This document shows positions 16,349-25,917 of a DNA stretch of 64,000 bases, in pieces. Origin of the DNA: Treponema sp. UBA4873 (GTDB lineage Bacteria; Spirochaetota; Spirochaetia; Treponematales; Treponemataceae); assembly GCA_002399405.1 (NCBI GenBank), contig DHDP01000018.1:187339-251338 (forward strand), read 5' to 3'. Under the pieces are notes generated by a model, which searched no databases, was not told the DNA's origin, and was given only the letters and a program-made list of their open reading frames with translations. The position numbers and the translations under genes were made by a program. Within the stretch, counting starts at the first letter, position 1. Each line of letters starts with the position of its first letter.

Positions 16349-17059
16349 ATGATTCGTATCGCACTTGTCGAAGACGAGGATATTTATGTAACGTCTTTTA
16401 AGGATATGCTTTCCCGTTATGAAAAAAGCAGGGAAACGTCCGTTGATCTGACTGTCTTCACTGACGGAACGGAGATAGTTGAGCATTATTCTGATTCGTT
16501 CGATATTATTTTTCTTGATATTAAAATGAAGGAAATGGACGGAATGACCGCCGCCAGGGAAATCCGCAGAATGGATGCGGAGGTCGTAATCGTTTTTATT
16601 ACGAATCTGATTCAGTACGCAATAAAAGGGTATGAAGTCGATGCGCTCGACTATATGGTAAAGCCGGTTTCGTATTTTGCGTTCTCGCAGAAACTCGACC
16701 GTGCAATTTCGAGAATCAGGCGGAGGGACGATGCATACATCAGCGTGCAGTATGAAAATTCGCTTAAGAAAATAAAACTCAGCGATATTTATTATATTGA
16801 GTCGCAGGGACACATTCAGATTTTTCACACGGTGAACGGCGAAATAAAAATACGCGATAAAATGGACGACATAGAAAAGCGGCTCCGGACGCAGGATTTT
16901 TACCGGAGCAACAAAGGCTATCTCGTCAACATGAAGTATGTGACGGGCGTTGAGGACGGATGCTGTCTGATTAACGGAGCCAGGCTTATTATAAGCAGGA
17001 ACCGGAAGAAATCGTTTATGGATGTGCTGACGAAATACATGAGCGGGAATCTTGTATGA
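16349..17059 (+). CDS. LytTR-family response regulator
   Basis: 236 residues: receiver domain (IRIALVEDEDIY; phospho-acceptor Asp57 in IIFLDIKMKEMDG; Lys in YMVKPVSYF) followed by a LytTR DNA-binding domain (LKKIKLSDIYYIESQGHIQIFHTVNGEI, FYRSNKGYLVNMKYV, LIISRNRKKSFMDVLTKYM). Start at 16349 because an upstream in-frame extension has no promoter or ribosome site. Overlaps the kinase gene by 4 bases (ATGA). Such AgrA/LytR-type regulators bind pairs of direct repeats; the neighbouring GH3 genes are possible targets. Confidence 0.9.
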   Translation: MIRIALVEDEDIYVTSFKDMLSRYEKSRETSVDLTVFTDGTEIVEHYSDSFDIIFLDIKMKEMDGMTAAREIRRMDAEVVIVFITNLIQYAIKGYEVDALDYMVKPVSYFAFSQKLDRAISRIRRRDDAYISVQYENSLKKIKLSDIYYIESQGHIQIFHTVNGEIKIRDKMDDIEKRLRTQDFYRSNKGYLVNMKYVTGVEDGCCLINGARLIISRNRKKSFMDVLTKYMSGNLV

Positions 17060-18372
17060 CACCCGCCTATCAGGATATTCCGAGAATTTATACTGCTGCG
17101 GCCGAATGTTTTGCATGCTTCATTTATGTTTTTCTGCTGAAAAAACGCATGAACGGAAAAAAACTCGTATTGTGCAGCGTTTTATTTTTTGCGTTTCAGA
17201 GCGTTCTTCTCGTAACGACCGATAATGTTTCCGATACGTACTGGATTCCCGTCATGGCGGCGGCATTTCTGAGCATGTGGGCGTACCTGCGGCTGTGCTG
17301 CAGCGGGTCGTGGACTTTTATAGGATACATGACGTCAGCCGCTTTTCTTCAGGCCGAACTTGCCGCATCCCTCGAATGGCAGCTGCACTCGTACGTTTTT
17401 TTCTACCGAGGACTTCCGCACGTCTTTATTCCCGTGCTTTTCGCGGCCGTTTACGGCGGAGCGTTTTCCGCGTTCTACTTTTTAGAGAAGCTGATTACGC
17501 GGGAACAGAAATCGGCAATCAACGGGAGGGAGTTCGTTCTTGCTTTCTGCATTACCGTTTTTTCATTCGCGTTCAGCAATCTGAGCTTCGTCGATTCAAG
17601 TCTGCCGTTCACCTCTCAGTCGGTAAAGGATATATTCAACATACGCACGCTTATTGACGGAATGGGACTCGGAATCCTCTATGCGTACCAGAATCGCATA
17701 GAAGAAACGCGCCTGAAGAACGAGCTTACGTTCATACAGACGATTCTTACCAATCAGTATAAAAATTTCCGGAATTACCGCGAGAGCATTGAACTCGTCC
17801 ACATCAAGTATCACGATCTGAAACACCAGATAGAGGCCCTGCGGGCCGAAGAGGATCCCGAAAAGCGCAGACAGTGGATTAATTCCATGGAGAAAGAACT
17901 TGAGCTGTACGAAATAAATTTCAATACGGGAAACAGGGTTCTCGATACGATTTTGTCGAGCAGCCAGCTGCTGTGTAAAAAATATCATATTCACAGCACG
18001 TATGTCGTAGACGGTTCCAGGCTCGACTTCATAGCGGACAGCGATATCTGTTCGATTTTCGGCAACGTTCTTGATAACGCCGTAGAAGCGGTTCAGCATG
18101 TTGCGGATTCGGAGAAGCGGCTTGTTCATCTGAGCGTGTCGGCACAGCGCAGCTTCATTGTCATACAGTGCGAAAACTATTTCACCGGAAAAATCAGCAT
18201 GGAAAACGGAATCCCGCAGACCGGTAAAGAAAATCGGGAATATCACGGGTACGGAATAAAAAGCATTCAGTATACGGTGAAAAAGTATAACGGAAACGTC
18301 GTTATAGAGCCCGCTGAAAACTGGTTCAGAATAACAATTCTTATACCCGTGCGGAACAGACCTCCCGCGTAA
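17056..18372 (+). CDS. GHKL-type sensor histidine kinase (AgrC/NatK class)
   Basis: 438 residues: about six membrane segments in the first ~215, a coiled linker, then IKYHDLKHQIEALRAEED, whose HDLKHQ is the phosphorylation motif of the AgrC/NatK group. The C-terminal GHKL ATPase has the N-box SIFGNVLDNAVEAVQ and a GYGIKSIQYTVKKYNGNV lid, with a reduced G1 region, as is usual for the group. It pairs with the overlapping LytTR regulator. The ligand is unknown; peptide sensing is common in the class but no peptide gene is seen nearby. Confidence 0.85.
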   Translation: MTPAYQDIPRIYTAAAECFACFIYVFLLKKRMNGKKLVLCSVLFFAFQSVLLVTTDNVSDTYWIPVMAAAFLSMWAYLRLCCSGSWTFIGYMTSAAFLQAELAASLEWQLHSYVFFYRGLPHVFIPVLFAAVYGGAFSAFYFLEKLITREQKSAINGREFVLAFCITVFSFAFSNLSFVDSSLPFTSQSVKDIFNIRTLIDGMGLGILYAYQNRIEETRLKNELTFIQTILTNQYKNFRNYRESIELVHIKYHDLKHQIEALRAEEDPEKRRQWINSMEKELELYEINFNTGNRVLDTILSSSQLLCKKYHIHSTYVVDGSRLDFIADSDICSIFGNVLDNAVEAVQHVADSEKRLVHLSVSAQRSFIVIQCENYFTGKISMENGIPQTGKENREYHGYGIKSIQYTVKKYNGNVVIEPAENWFRITILIPVRNRPPA

Positions 18373-18521
18373 ATTCCGATGCGGCCTGCCGTTTTTTCCG
18401 ACAGTTCGTGCCGGAATTGCGACAGTTTGCGCTGCCGAAAATCCGTGTGTCCCGAATTTCATTTATACTGATAATCCGAACAGACTGTGTGCTGCAGTCG
18501 GATTATTCCGGAGGAATCTGT

Positions 18522-21416
18522 ATGAATGTGAAAACAAAGAAAAAATGGATTGTTTTTTCAGTTCTTTTAGTTGCGGTAGTTGCTCTGAATATTGCGTTGA
18601 ACATTTTCAGCGGCTATGCCGATCTGTATCTGGGCGGGCGTAAAGCCGTTGTCAAACAGGCTGCGGGGACCGAAAAATGGGACAGTCAGTACTATAAATC
18701 ATCTTACGACAGTGCGGACGCCGCAGAGAAGGCCGCTGCCGCTATGGTTGAGAAAATCGAATCTGAAGGCATTGTGCTGCTCAAGAACGACGGAGCGCTT
18801 CCGCTTGACGTTAATGCGCAGCCGAAAATCACGGTCCTGGGCCGCGACGCTGCGGACCCCGTTTACGGCGGTTCCGGATCCGGTTCGGTCGATCTTTCAA
18901 GCGTCGTCGACTTCAAGAGCGGCCTTATAAGCGCCGGTTTCGACGTCAATCCCGGCGTCTACGACGTTCTGCTGAAATATGCCGCATATACGGAAAAATC
19001 GAACGCAATGGGCGGAAAGGACCGCGTGTATACGCATCCGAAGGCAAATATCGTCATGGATAAACCGGAATCGTCTTCCTATTATATCGGGGAAATGCCG
19101 GTGGAAAACTATACTCAGTCTCTCAGGGACAGTTTCAAAGTATATAACGGAGCCGCTGTCGTCATGATAGGGCGCGGCGGCGGTGAAGGCGGAGACCTTG
19201 CCAGAGATATGAAAGGCTGGGATCCGCATTACACTCCGGGACAGCATGAACTTCAGCTTAATTACGACGAGAAGCAGCTCATCAAACTCGCGGAAGACAA
19301 TTTCGAAAAAGTCGTCGTCGTTATAAACGCAAGCACCCAGATGGAACTCGGCGTTCTGAAGAACGACCCGAAAGTCGACGCAGTTCTCTGGGTCGGATCT
19401 CCGGGGCAGACCGGTTTCAACGCGGTCGGAAAGGTTCTCAGCGGAGAAGTGAATCCGTCCGGAAAGACGGCGGATATTTATCCGTCCGATTTTACGAAGG
19501 ATCCGACGTTTGTTAATTTCGGAAACTATCAGTATTCGAACATCGACAAAAGCAACGCAATCGGAAACGCGTACTTCGTTCAATACGAGGAAGGCATTTA
19601 CGTCGGTTACCGTTATTACGAAACGGCCGCCGTCGAAAATTTTATTAAGTACGACGAAGCTGTCGTCTATCCGTTCGGATACGGTCTTTCCTACACGACG
19701 TTCGACTGGCAGGTTACCGGCAAAAAGCTCGGAAACACCGACAGTACAATTTCCGTCGATGTCAAAGTTACGAACACCGGTAACGCTGCAGGCAAAGACG
19801 TTGTGGAACTGTATTATTCCGCGCCGTACTACAAAGGCGGTATCGAAAAATCTTCCGTCGCCCTCGGCGATTTCGCGAAGACCCGCCTTCTCGCTCCCGG
19901 CGAATCGCAGACACTTACGATTGCCGTTCCGGTCGAGTCGATGGCTTCGTACGACTATAAAAACGAAAAAGCGTACGTGCTGGACAAGGGGGAGTATAAA
20001 ATCAGACTGCAGACCGATTCGCACAACATGAAATCCGGTACTGGTGAAATAACGTACACCGTAAAAAATACTATTGTTTACGGCGGCGACGATCACCGTA
20101 AGTCTGATAAAACTGCCGTGACGAATGAATTCGACAACGTGTCTTCAGGATTCAAAGACGAGGCCGTTTCCGGCTACGCGCGCAATTTCTCCCGTGCCGA
20201 TTTTACCGGTACGTTTCCGACAGCTCCTGCTGCCGCGGACCTTGTTGCGCGCGACGACATTGCTGCAGGGTGGAAGGCGTACAAAGCTGCCGAACACGTC
20301 GACAAGAATGCGGCTGCGCCTGTATTCAACAGGAAAAACGGTCTATCGCTTATAAACATGCGCGGACTGGAGTACGATTCTCCGCTGTGGGATACGTTTC
20401 TCGACCAGCTCAACCCTGACGAAATGTCGAAAGCGATTATGAGTGCGGCGTACAATACGGCGGAACTTCCGTCGCTCGGCACGCCTGCAACGAAAAACTT
20501 CGACGGCCCTGCCGGTTTCAGCTCCTTTATGACGGCTATACACGGCATCGCATATCCGTCGGAAATCGTCATCGCTTCCACCTTCAACACTGAACTTGCA
20601 AAAGAAATGGGCGAGACGGTCGGAGATGAAGGACTTGCTCTTAATCTGCAGGGATGGTATGCGCCGGCTATGAACACGCACCGCTCTCCGTTTGCGGGCC
20701 GCAATTTCGAATACTACTCGGAAGACGGTCTGCTTGCAGGAAGAATCGCATCGGGTGTCGTTTCAGGCTGCGGCGAAAAAGGGCTTATGACTTTCATCAA
20801 GCACTTTGCACTTAACGATCAGGAAACGAACCGCGTGAACAACGGAATCGCGTCGTGGGCGAACGAACAGGCAATCCGCGAGATTTATCTGAAACCGTTC
20901 GAGCTTGTCGTAAAGACGGCGAAGGCTCCGCTCAAATATTATTCCGATACGAAGGGTACGCTGTCGGAGAAAGAGATGAACGCGTCTACGGCCGTCATGT
21001 GTTCGTTCAACCGCATCGGTTCGACGTGGAGCGGCGGTACGAACGCGCTGCAGAATACAATTCTCCGCGGAGAATGGGGATTCCGCGGATTTGTTCTTAC
21101 CGACTTCAACCTCTACGACTATATGTACGTCAACGAGGGACTTAACAACGGTACGGACATGATGCTTACGTTCAGCGCCATGAAGACCGCGGAGGATATG
21201 ACAAGTCCGACAGCTCTGAATACTATCAGAACGGCCGCCCATAACGTCTGCTATGCGGTTGCGAATTCAAGCGCGATGAACGGTATTGTACCCGGTTCGA
21301 CAGTTGTGTTCAAACCTGCCGTCTGGGAAAAAGTCCGTATCGCAGTCGACATAGTTCTTGCAGCGCTTTTCGTTCTTGCAGCGCTGCGGATTATAAAAAA
21401 AAGCAGAGAAAACTAA
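18522..21416 (+). CDS. Membrane-anchored glycoside hydrolase family 3 with inverted domain order
   Basis: 964 residues, start at 18522 behind CGGAGGAATCTG. An N-terminal transmembrane anchor (IVFSVLLVAVVALNIALNIF) precedes the GH3 C-terminal alpha/beta domain (EGIVLLKNDGALPL ... PVYGGSGSGSV), then the fibronectin-like domain (YPFGYGLSYTTFDW ... LAPGESQTLTIAV), and only then the TIM barrel (FDGPAGFSSF, GRNFEYYSEDG, FIKHFALNDQE) with nucleophile Asp861 in GFVLTDFN. A second membrane helix (DIVLAALFVLAALRIIKK) closes the protein. Canonical GH3 order is barrel first. Likely a beta-glucosidase acting outside the membrane, held at both ends. Confidence 0.85.
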   Translation: MNVKTKKKWIVFSVLLVAVVALNIALNIFSGYADLYLGGRKAVVKQAAGTEKWDSQYYKSSYDSADAAEKAAAAMVEKIESEGIVLLKNDGALPLDVNAQPKITVLGRDAADPVYGGSGSGSVDLSSVVDFKSGLISAGFDVNPGVYDVLLKYAAYTEKSNAMGGKDRVYTHPKANIVMDKPESSSYYIGEMPVENYTQSLRDSFKVYNGAAVVMIGRGGGEGGDLARDMKGWDPHYTPGQHELQLNYDEKQLIKLAEDNFEKVVVVINASTQMELGVLKNDPKVDAVLWVGSPGQTGFNAVGKVLSGEVNPSGKTADIYPSDFTKDPTFVNFGNYQYSNIDKSNAIGNAYFVQYEEGIYVGYRYYETAAVENFIKYDEAVVYPFGYGLSYTTFDWQVTGKKLGNTDSTISVDVKVTNTGNAAGKDVVELYYSAPYYKGGIEKSSVALGDFAKTRLLAPGESQTLTIAVPVESMASYDYKNEKAYVLDKGEYKIRLQTDSHNMKSGTGEITYTVKNTIVYGGDDHRKSDKTAVTNEFDNVSSGFKDEAVSGYARNFSRADFTGTFPTAPAAADLVARDDIAAGWKAYKAAEHVDKNAAAPVFNRKNGLSLINMRGLEYDSPLWDTFLDQLNPDEMSKAIMSAAYNTAELPSLGTPATKNFDGPAGFSSFMTAIHGIAYPSEIVIASTFNTELAKEMGETVGDEGLALNLQGWYAPAMNTHRSPFAGRNFEYYSEDGLLAGRIASGVVSGCGEKGLMTFIKHFALNDQETNRVNNGIASWANEQAIREIYLKPFELVVKTAKAPLKYYSDTKGTLSEKEMNASTAVMCSFNRIGSTWSGGTNALQNTILRGEWGFRGFVLTDFNLYDYMYVNEGLNNGTDMMLTFSAMKTAEDMTSPTALNTIRTAAHNVCYAVANSSAMNGIVPGSTVVFKPAVWEKVRIAVDIVLAALFVLAALRIIKKSREN

Positions 21417-21437
21417 GCAGAAATCAAAACTGCAATG

Positions 21438-21522
21438 TTTGAAAAATCGGGTCACTACAAAATAAAAACCTGATTTTTCAAATCCGGCAGGCCGTCCCGC
21501 ACGCGAAACAGTGGGGACGGCC
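21438..21522. terminator. Two hairpins between the GH3 genes
   Basis: A 13-bp stem (21438-21450 with 21470-21482, TTTGAAAAATC arm, one G-T pair) is followed by a 9-bp GC stem GGCCGTCCC / GGGACGGCC (21490-21498, 21514-21522) and GTTGTTTTG. Together they probably terminate the first GH3 transcript. Confidence 0.5.
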
Positions 21523-21548
21523 CCCGTTGTTTTGTACAGAGGTATGAT

Positions 21549-23966
21549 TTGGATATTACAGACATTATCAGTAAAATGACTATTGAAGAAAAAGCATCGC
21601 TTACAACAGGTAAAGATTTCTGGCAGACGCGCAACATAGACAGACTCGGCGTTCCGTCTTTATTTTTATCCGACGGTCCCCACGGTCTGCGCAAGCAGGC
21701 AGCGAAAGCGGACCGCATCGGTTTGAACGCTTCCGTTCCCGCGACCTGTTTTCCTGCAGCCTCCGCCGTTGCGAATACGTGGAATCCTGATATTGCCCGG
21801 CAGATGGGTGAAGCGCTCGGAGAGGAGGCCGCATCGATGAACGTGCAGGTGCTTCTCGGCCCCGGAGTCAACATCAAGCGCAATCCGCTGTGCGGCCGGA
21901 ATTTCGAATACTACAGCGAGGACCCGTATCTTGCGGGAAAACTTGCCGCGTCGTGCATACAGGGAATTCAGAGCAGAAACGTCGCAGCATGCGTGAAGCA
22001 TTTCGCCGCGAACAATCAGGAAGAACGGCGGATGGTTATAGACACAATCGTCGACGAGCGGACACTGCGTGAAATTTATCTGACGGCCTTTGAAATCGCC
22101 GTAAAGGAAGGAAAGACACGTTCCATAATGGCGGCGTATAATATGCTCAACGGTACTCATGCGGCGGAGAATCATCACCTGCTTGCGGACATTCTGCGGA
22201 ACGAATGGAAATTCGACGGCGTCGTCGTTTCCGACTGGGGCGGCGACTGCAACCGGATTCCGTCGATACAGTGCGGCCTTGATCTCGAAATGCCGACGAA
22301 CGCGGGCATCTCGGATGCGGAAATTGTTAATGCAGTGCGCAGCGGTAAGCTTGACGAATCCGTACTGGATGCAAGCGTCAGGCGTCTTATTGAGCTCGGC
22401 AGAGACACGACCGCAGCAGTGCACGCAGACTTTGACAAAGATGCGCACCACATGCTCGCGCGGAAGATTGCAGAGGAATCAGTCGTGCTGCTTAAAAATG
22501 AGGATGATATTCTTCCGCTGAGGGAAAACGTAAAAACAGCGTTTATCGGCGACTTTGTGAAAAATCCGCGGTATCAGGGCGCCGGTTCCTCCATGGTGAA
22601 TGCGACGAAGCTTGATACCGCCTATGACGCTGTTAAAAATATTCCGGGCGTTACGTATGCGAAGGGATACGAGCGTCACGGAAAGCCGGACGGGAATCTG
22701 CTGCGTGAAGCCTGCCGCTGCGCCGAAAAGGCGGACACGGTAGTCCTGTATATGGGACTCGACGAAACGTCGGAAGTGGAAGGTCTCGACCGCAGGACGC
22801 TCGCTCTGCCGGAAAATCAGACGGAACTGCTTGCGGAAATTGCGAAAGTTAATAAGAACATCGTCGTCGTTCTTGCCTGCGGATGTGTCGTCGAAATGCC
22901 GTGGATCGATTCCGTAAAAGGCATCGTCCACGGATATCTTCACGGACAGGCGGGCGCGGGTGCCGTCGTCGACATATTGTACGGCAGAGTGAATCCGTCC
23001 GGAAAACTTGCGGAGACGTATCCGCTGCATTACAGCGACATACCGTCGGCGTCGAATTTTCCGGGAAAGGAAGTGAGCGTCGAATACCGGGAGGGATTGT
23101 ACGTCGGGTACCGCTATTTTACGACGGCGGGGAAAGACATTCTTTTTCCGTTCGGCTACGGACTCAGCTATACGGCATTCGAATACGGAAACGTCTCTGT
23201 TTCGGATAAAGGTGTCGAATTTACCGTTACGAATACGGGCAGACTCGCCGGAGCGGAAACTGCACAGCTGTATGTCGGTAAAACCGGCAGCCTGCTGTTC
23301 CGGCCGGAACGCGAGCTGAAAGGATTTTCGAAAGTTTTCCTTGAACCGGGGGAGACGCGGAAAATCCGTATCGGATTCGACGACAAGTCGTTCCGGTATT
23401 TTAATACAGCGACGAACAGATGGGAGGTTGAACCCGGTGCGTACCGGCTTGAAATAGGAGCAAGCTGCACCGATATCCGCCTTACGGCAGAATATGCAGT
23501 TTCAGGAACAGACGCGCCCGTTCCCTGTGAACGGAGGGACATTCCGTCGTATTACGCGGCGGACGTACTTCACGTCGGCGACGCGGAATTCAGAAATCTG
23601 CTCGGATATAAACCTGTGGAGCCGCGGTGGGACATTACGAGGAAACTTGAATACAACGACACGCTCAGCCAGCTTTCCTACGCGAAAGGCGCGATGGGCA
23701 GAGTCGGATTTCACGGAATGCGGTTTGCGTATAATTTTTTCAAATTTACCCGCAATACGATGATGGTAAATACGTTCGATATGTCCCTGTTTCACATGCC
23801 GTTCTGGGGCATTGTCCGCATGTCGGGCGGCGTGATTGATTTTCCGATGCTCGACGGCATTATGGAAATGGTCAACGGAAAATTTTTGCGCGGATTGGGA
23901 ATGTTCGTAAAAGCGAAAAATGCAAAAGCCAAAAGAGACAGACTTCAGGAGGCCGTTCATGAGTGA
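21549..23966 (+). CDS. Glycoside hydrolase family 3, beta-glucosidase type (TTG start)
   Basis: 805 residues in canonical order: barrel with LSDGPHGLRKQ, GPGVNIKRNPLCGRNFEYYSEDP, CVKHFAANNQE and nucleophile Asp229 in GVVVSDWGGD; alpha/beta domain with ESVVLLKNEDDILPL; fibronectin-like domain with LEPGETRKIRIGF. An extra C-terminal ~120-residue tail is present. No signal peptide, so cytoplasmic. The start is TTG: AGAGG (21538-21542) is 6 nt away, and the nearby ATG at 21544 is out of frame. It leads an operon with GtrA, an esterase lipoprotein and a GT2; overlaps the GtrA gene by 8 bases. Confidence 0.9.
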   Translation: MDITDIISKMTIEEKASLTTGKDFWQTRNIDRLGVPSLFLSDGPHGLRKQAAKADRIGLNASVPATCFPAASAVANTWNPDIARQMGEALGEEAASMNVQVLLGPGVNIKRNPLCGRNFEYYSEDPYLAGKLAASCIQGIQSRNVAACVKHFAANNQEERRMVIDTIVDERTLREIYLTAFEIAVKEGKTRSIMAAYNMLNGTHAAENHHLLADILRNEWKFDGVVVSDWGGDCNRIPSIQCGLDLEMPTNAGISDAEIVNAVRSGKLDESVLDASVRRLIELGRDTTAAVHADFDKDAHHMLARKIAEESVVLLKNEDDILPLRENVKTAFIGDFVKNPRYQGAGSSMVNATKLDTAYDAVKNIPGVTYAKGYERHGKPDGNLLREACRCAEKADTVVLYMGLDETSEVEGLDRRTLALPENQTELLAEIAKVNKNIVVVLACGCVVEMPWIDSVKGIVHGYLHGQAGAGAVVDILYGRVNPSGKLAETYPLHYSDIPSASNFPGKEVSVEYREGLYVGYRYFTTAGKDILFPFGYGLSYTAFEYGNVSVSDKGVEFTVTNTGRLAGAETAQLYVGKTGSLLFRPERELKGFSKVFLEPGETRKIRIGFDDKSFRYFNTATNRWEVEPGAYRLEIGASCTDIRLTAEYAVSGTDAPVPCERRDIPSYYAADVLHVGDAEFRNLLGYKPVEPRWDITRKLEYNDTLSQLSYAKGAMGRVGFHGMRFAYNFFKFTRNTMMVNTFDMSLFHMPFWGIVRMSGGVIDFPMLDGIMEMVNGKFLRGLGMFVKAKNAKAKRDRLQEAVHE

Positions 23967-24585
23967 TATGCAGATGACAGAAAAAAAACATTTCGGTTTT
24001 TTTGCCGAATTTAAAAAGAAACATCCGACTATTGTGGAGTTTATCGTATTTTTTCTCATAAGCAACGGAGTCACCGTTCTTCAGATGATACTGATGCCGC
24101 TGTTAAAATATCTGTTCGGTTTCACGCCGCTTGTCGACACGAATTTTCAGGTTATGCAGGTCGGGAGAAATCTCGACGGAAGCAGGTACTTCGTGTTTGA
24201 TTATGCGCGCGGCGCGATTTCCGGCGGCGGCGGCGGAGGGCTGGCGTATTTTCTTGCGGTCGAAGTAACGCTGCTTATCGCACAGGTAATCAACTTTTTC
24301 CTGCAGCGCAATGTCACGTTCAAATCTAATTCAAGCATCGGCAAGGCAGCCGTGTGGTACTTTGTCGCGTGGATTATTATTTCGGTCGGCGCCTCCGCGC
24401 TGCAGGGACTGTACAAAGTTCCCGTCTATGATTTTTTCATGGATCATCTCGGAAAGGGCGCGGGCGTCACGGTTGCCGACGTCATAACGATGATTATTAA
24501 CTGTGCGATTTCATTCTGGGTTTTCTTTCCGATAATGAAGTTGATTTTTAAACAGGATTCGGGTAAAAAGGAGGTAAAAAGATGA
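23959..24585 (+). CDS. GtrA-like membrane protein
   Basis: 208 residues with four membrane segments: IVEFIVFFLISNGVTVLQMILM, YFLAVEVTLLIAQVINFFLQRNVTFKS, WYFVAWIIISVGASALQGLY and ADVITMIINCAISFWVFFPIMKLIF. The segment 'INFFLQRNVTFKS' between helices 2 and 3 is the conserved GtrA/DPMS-type motif. GtrA proteins are thought to move lipid-linked sugars or assist glycosyltransferases in cell-surface glycosylation. A glycine-rich loop (SGGGGGGLAYF) is unusual. Start at 23959 behind CAGGAGGCC; the gene is embedded between a GH3 and a lipoprotein gene and overlaps both. Confidence 0.8.
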   Translation: MSDMQMTEKKHFGFFAEFKKKHPTIVEFIVFFLISNGVTVLQMILMPLLKYLFGFTPLVDTNFQVMQVGRNLDGSRYFVFDYARGAISGGGGGGLAYFLAVEVTLLIAQVINFFLQRNVTFKSNSSIGKAAVWYFVAWIIISVGASALQGLYKVPVYDFFMDHLGKGAGVTVADVITMIINCAISFWVFFPIMKLIFKQDSGKKEVKR

Positions 24586-25898
24586 AACTTGTAAAAGCGG
24601 GGGCTGTTATGGCTGTCGTTCTGGCATACACCGGGTGTGCGACGGTAAAAAACGATGCGCTTTCCGTAAAGGGGACGTATTCCATGCACGTGGGCGGTTA
24701 TGACTGGGGAAGCGGCACCGACCGTATTACCATTTCGCTTACCCGTCCCGTCGATGCCGTAACGGAAGATACGTTTACCGTCGTCGAAACAAAAAAAGCG
24801 TACGATCTGACACAAAAAACATTTCCGCTGACGGTGCGGGATTTCAGCCGTACTGTCACGCAGACATATCTGTCCGATGCCGCCGGAGCTGTGACTTCAG
24901 GGCCTTCGAAGTATGTAACCCTGTATCTGCGGTGTACGCCGGAAGAAGGATCTCCGTTTCTGTATCAGTTCGATACTGCAAAAAATGTCTGGGACGATCC
25001 GTATGAACTGACCGTATCGTTGAAAAGCGGAGCTGAACTGACGAGCGGCGGCGTACCGGTAACATCGTTTGCAATCGATAAGAAATATGCGCGGAAGACG
25101 ACTGATGCCGACGTGTTTGCGTTTCATACGTTTGCCGCCTCGAACGGTGAGAAATACAAATATGCCGATTACAAACCGTCCGGGAAAACGGATAAGCTTG
25201 TCGTGTGGCTGCACGGCGCGGGAGAGGGCGGTGTGCCCGAAGGTACCGGCATTTCCGACATGGCGATCACACTCCTCGGAAACAAGGTCGTGCCTCTTGC
25301 AGGGAAAGAGTTTCAGTCGATCGTCGGCGGAGCGGTTGTTCTTGTTCCTCAGTGTCCCACCATGTGGATGGACGACGGGAGCGGGAACTACACAAAAGAC
25401 GGAACGAGTAAATATACGGCATCGCTTGAAGAACTTATAGAATGGTACATAAAAAAATCGGGCGCGTCGAAGGTTCTGCTTGCAGGGTGTTCGAACGGCG
25501 GATTTATGACGATGAATCTTATTATGCGGTATCCTCACGTGTACACTGCGGCTGTCCCGATCTGCGAGGCGTATAACAATGCGTGGATTACCGACGAAAT
25601 GCTCGGTAACATAAAAGACAAACCGCTGTTTTTCATATACAGCAGTGACGATACTGTTGTTCCTCCCTCCGACAATGAAATTCCTGTCATTGCCCGCCTG
25701 CGGTCGATGCAGGCTCCGAATCTGCATACGCATGTGTCGGAGCACGTGACTGATTTATCGGGTCTGTACAAAGGGCAGGACGGAAATCCGTATCAGTACA
25801 TGGGGCACTGGTCATGGATATATTTCTTTAACAATCAGGCGGACAGCGACGACGGTAATATAACCGTCTGGGACTGGATGTCCGCACAAGTCAAATAA
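24582..25898 (+). CDS. Secreted alpha/beta-hydrolase lipoprotein (esterase/peptidase type)
   Basis: 438 residues with an N-terminal lipoprotein signal ending in the lipobox YTGC (Cys19). Residues ~25-180 form a beta-rich domain I do not recognise; from ~195 there is an alpha/beta hydrolase: LVVWLHGAGEGG (oxyanion strand), LLAGCSNGGFMT with the nucleophile Ser304, IYSSDDTVVPPSD with the acid Asp, and GHWSWIYF with the His. This resembles polyhydroxybutyrate-depolymerase or prolyl-oligopeptidase-like esterases used on polysaccharide side chains. The start overlaps the GtrA stop by 4 bases. Surface exposure fits a role in processing carbohydrate esters. Confidence 0.8.
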   Translation: MKLVKAGAVMAVVLAYTGCATVKNDALSVKGTYSMHVGGYDWGSGTDRITISLTRPVDAVTEDTFTVVETKKAYDLTQKTFPLTVRDFSRTVTQTYLSDAAGAVTSGPSKYVTLYLRCTPEEGSPFLYQFDTAKNVWDDPYELTVSLKSGAELTSGGVPVTSFAIDKKYARKTTDADVFAFHTFAASNGEKYKYADYKPSGKTDKLVVWLHGAGEGGVPEGTGISDMAITLLGNKVVPLAGKEFQSIVGGAVVLVPQCPTMWMDDGSGNYTKDGTSKYTASLEELIEWYIKKSGASKVLLAGCSNGGFMTMNLIMRYPHVYTAAVPICEAYNNAWITDEMLGNIKDKPLFFIYSSDDTVVPPSDNEIPVIARLRSMQAPNLHTHVSEHVTDLSGLYKGQDGNPYQYMGHWSWIYFFNNQADSDDGNITVWDWMSAQVK

Positions 25899-25917
25899 TT
25901 ATTTTCCGGGGGTTACC

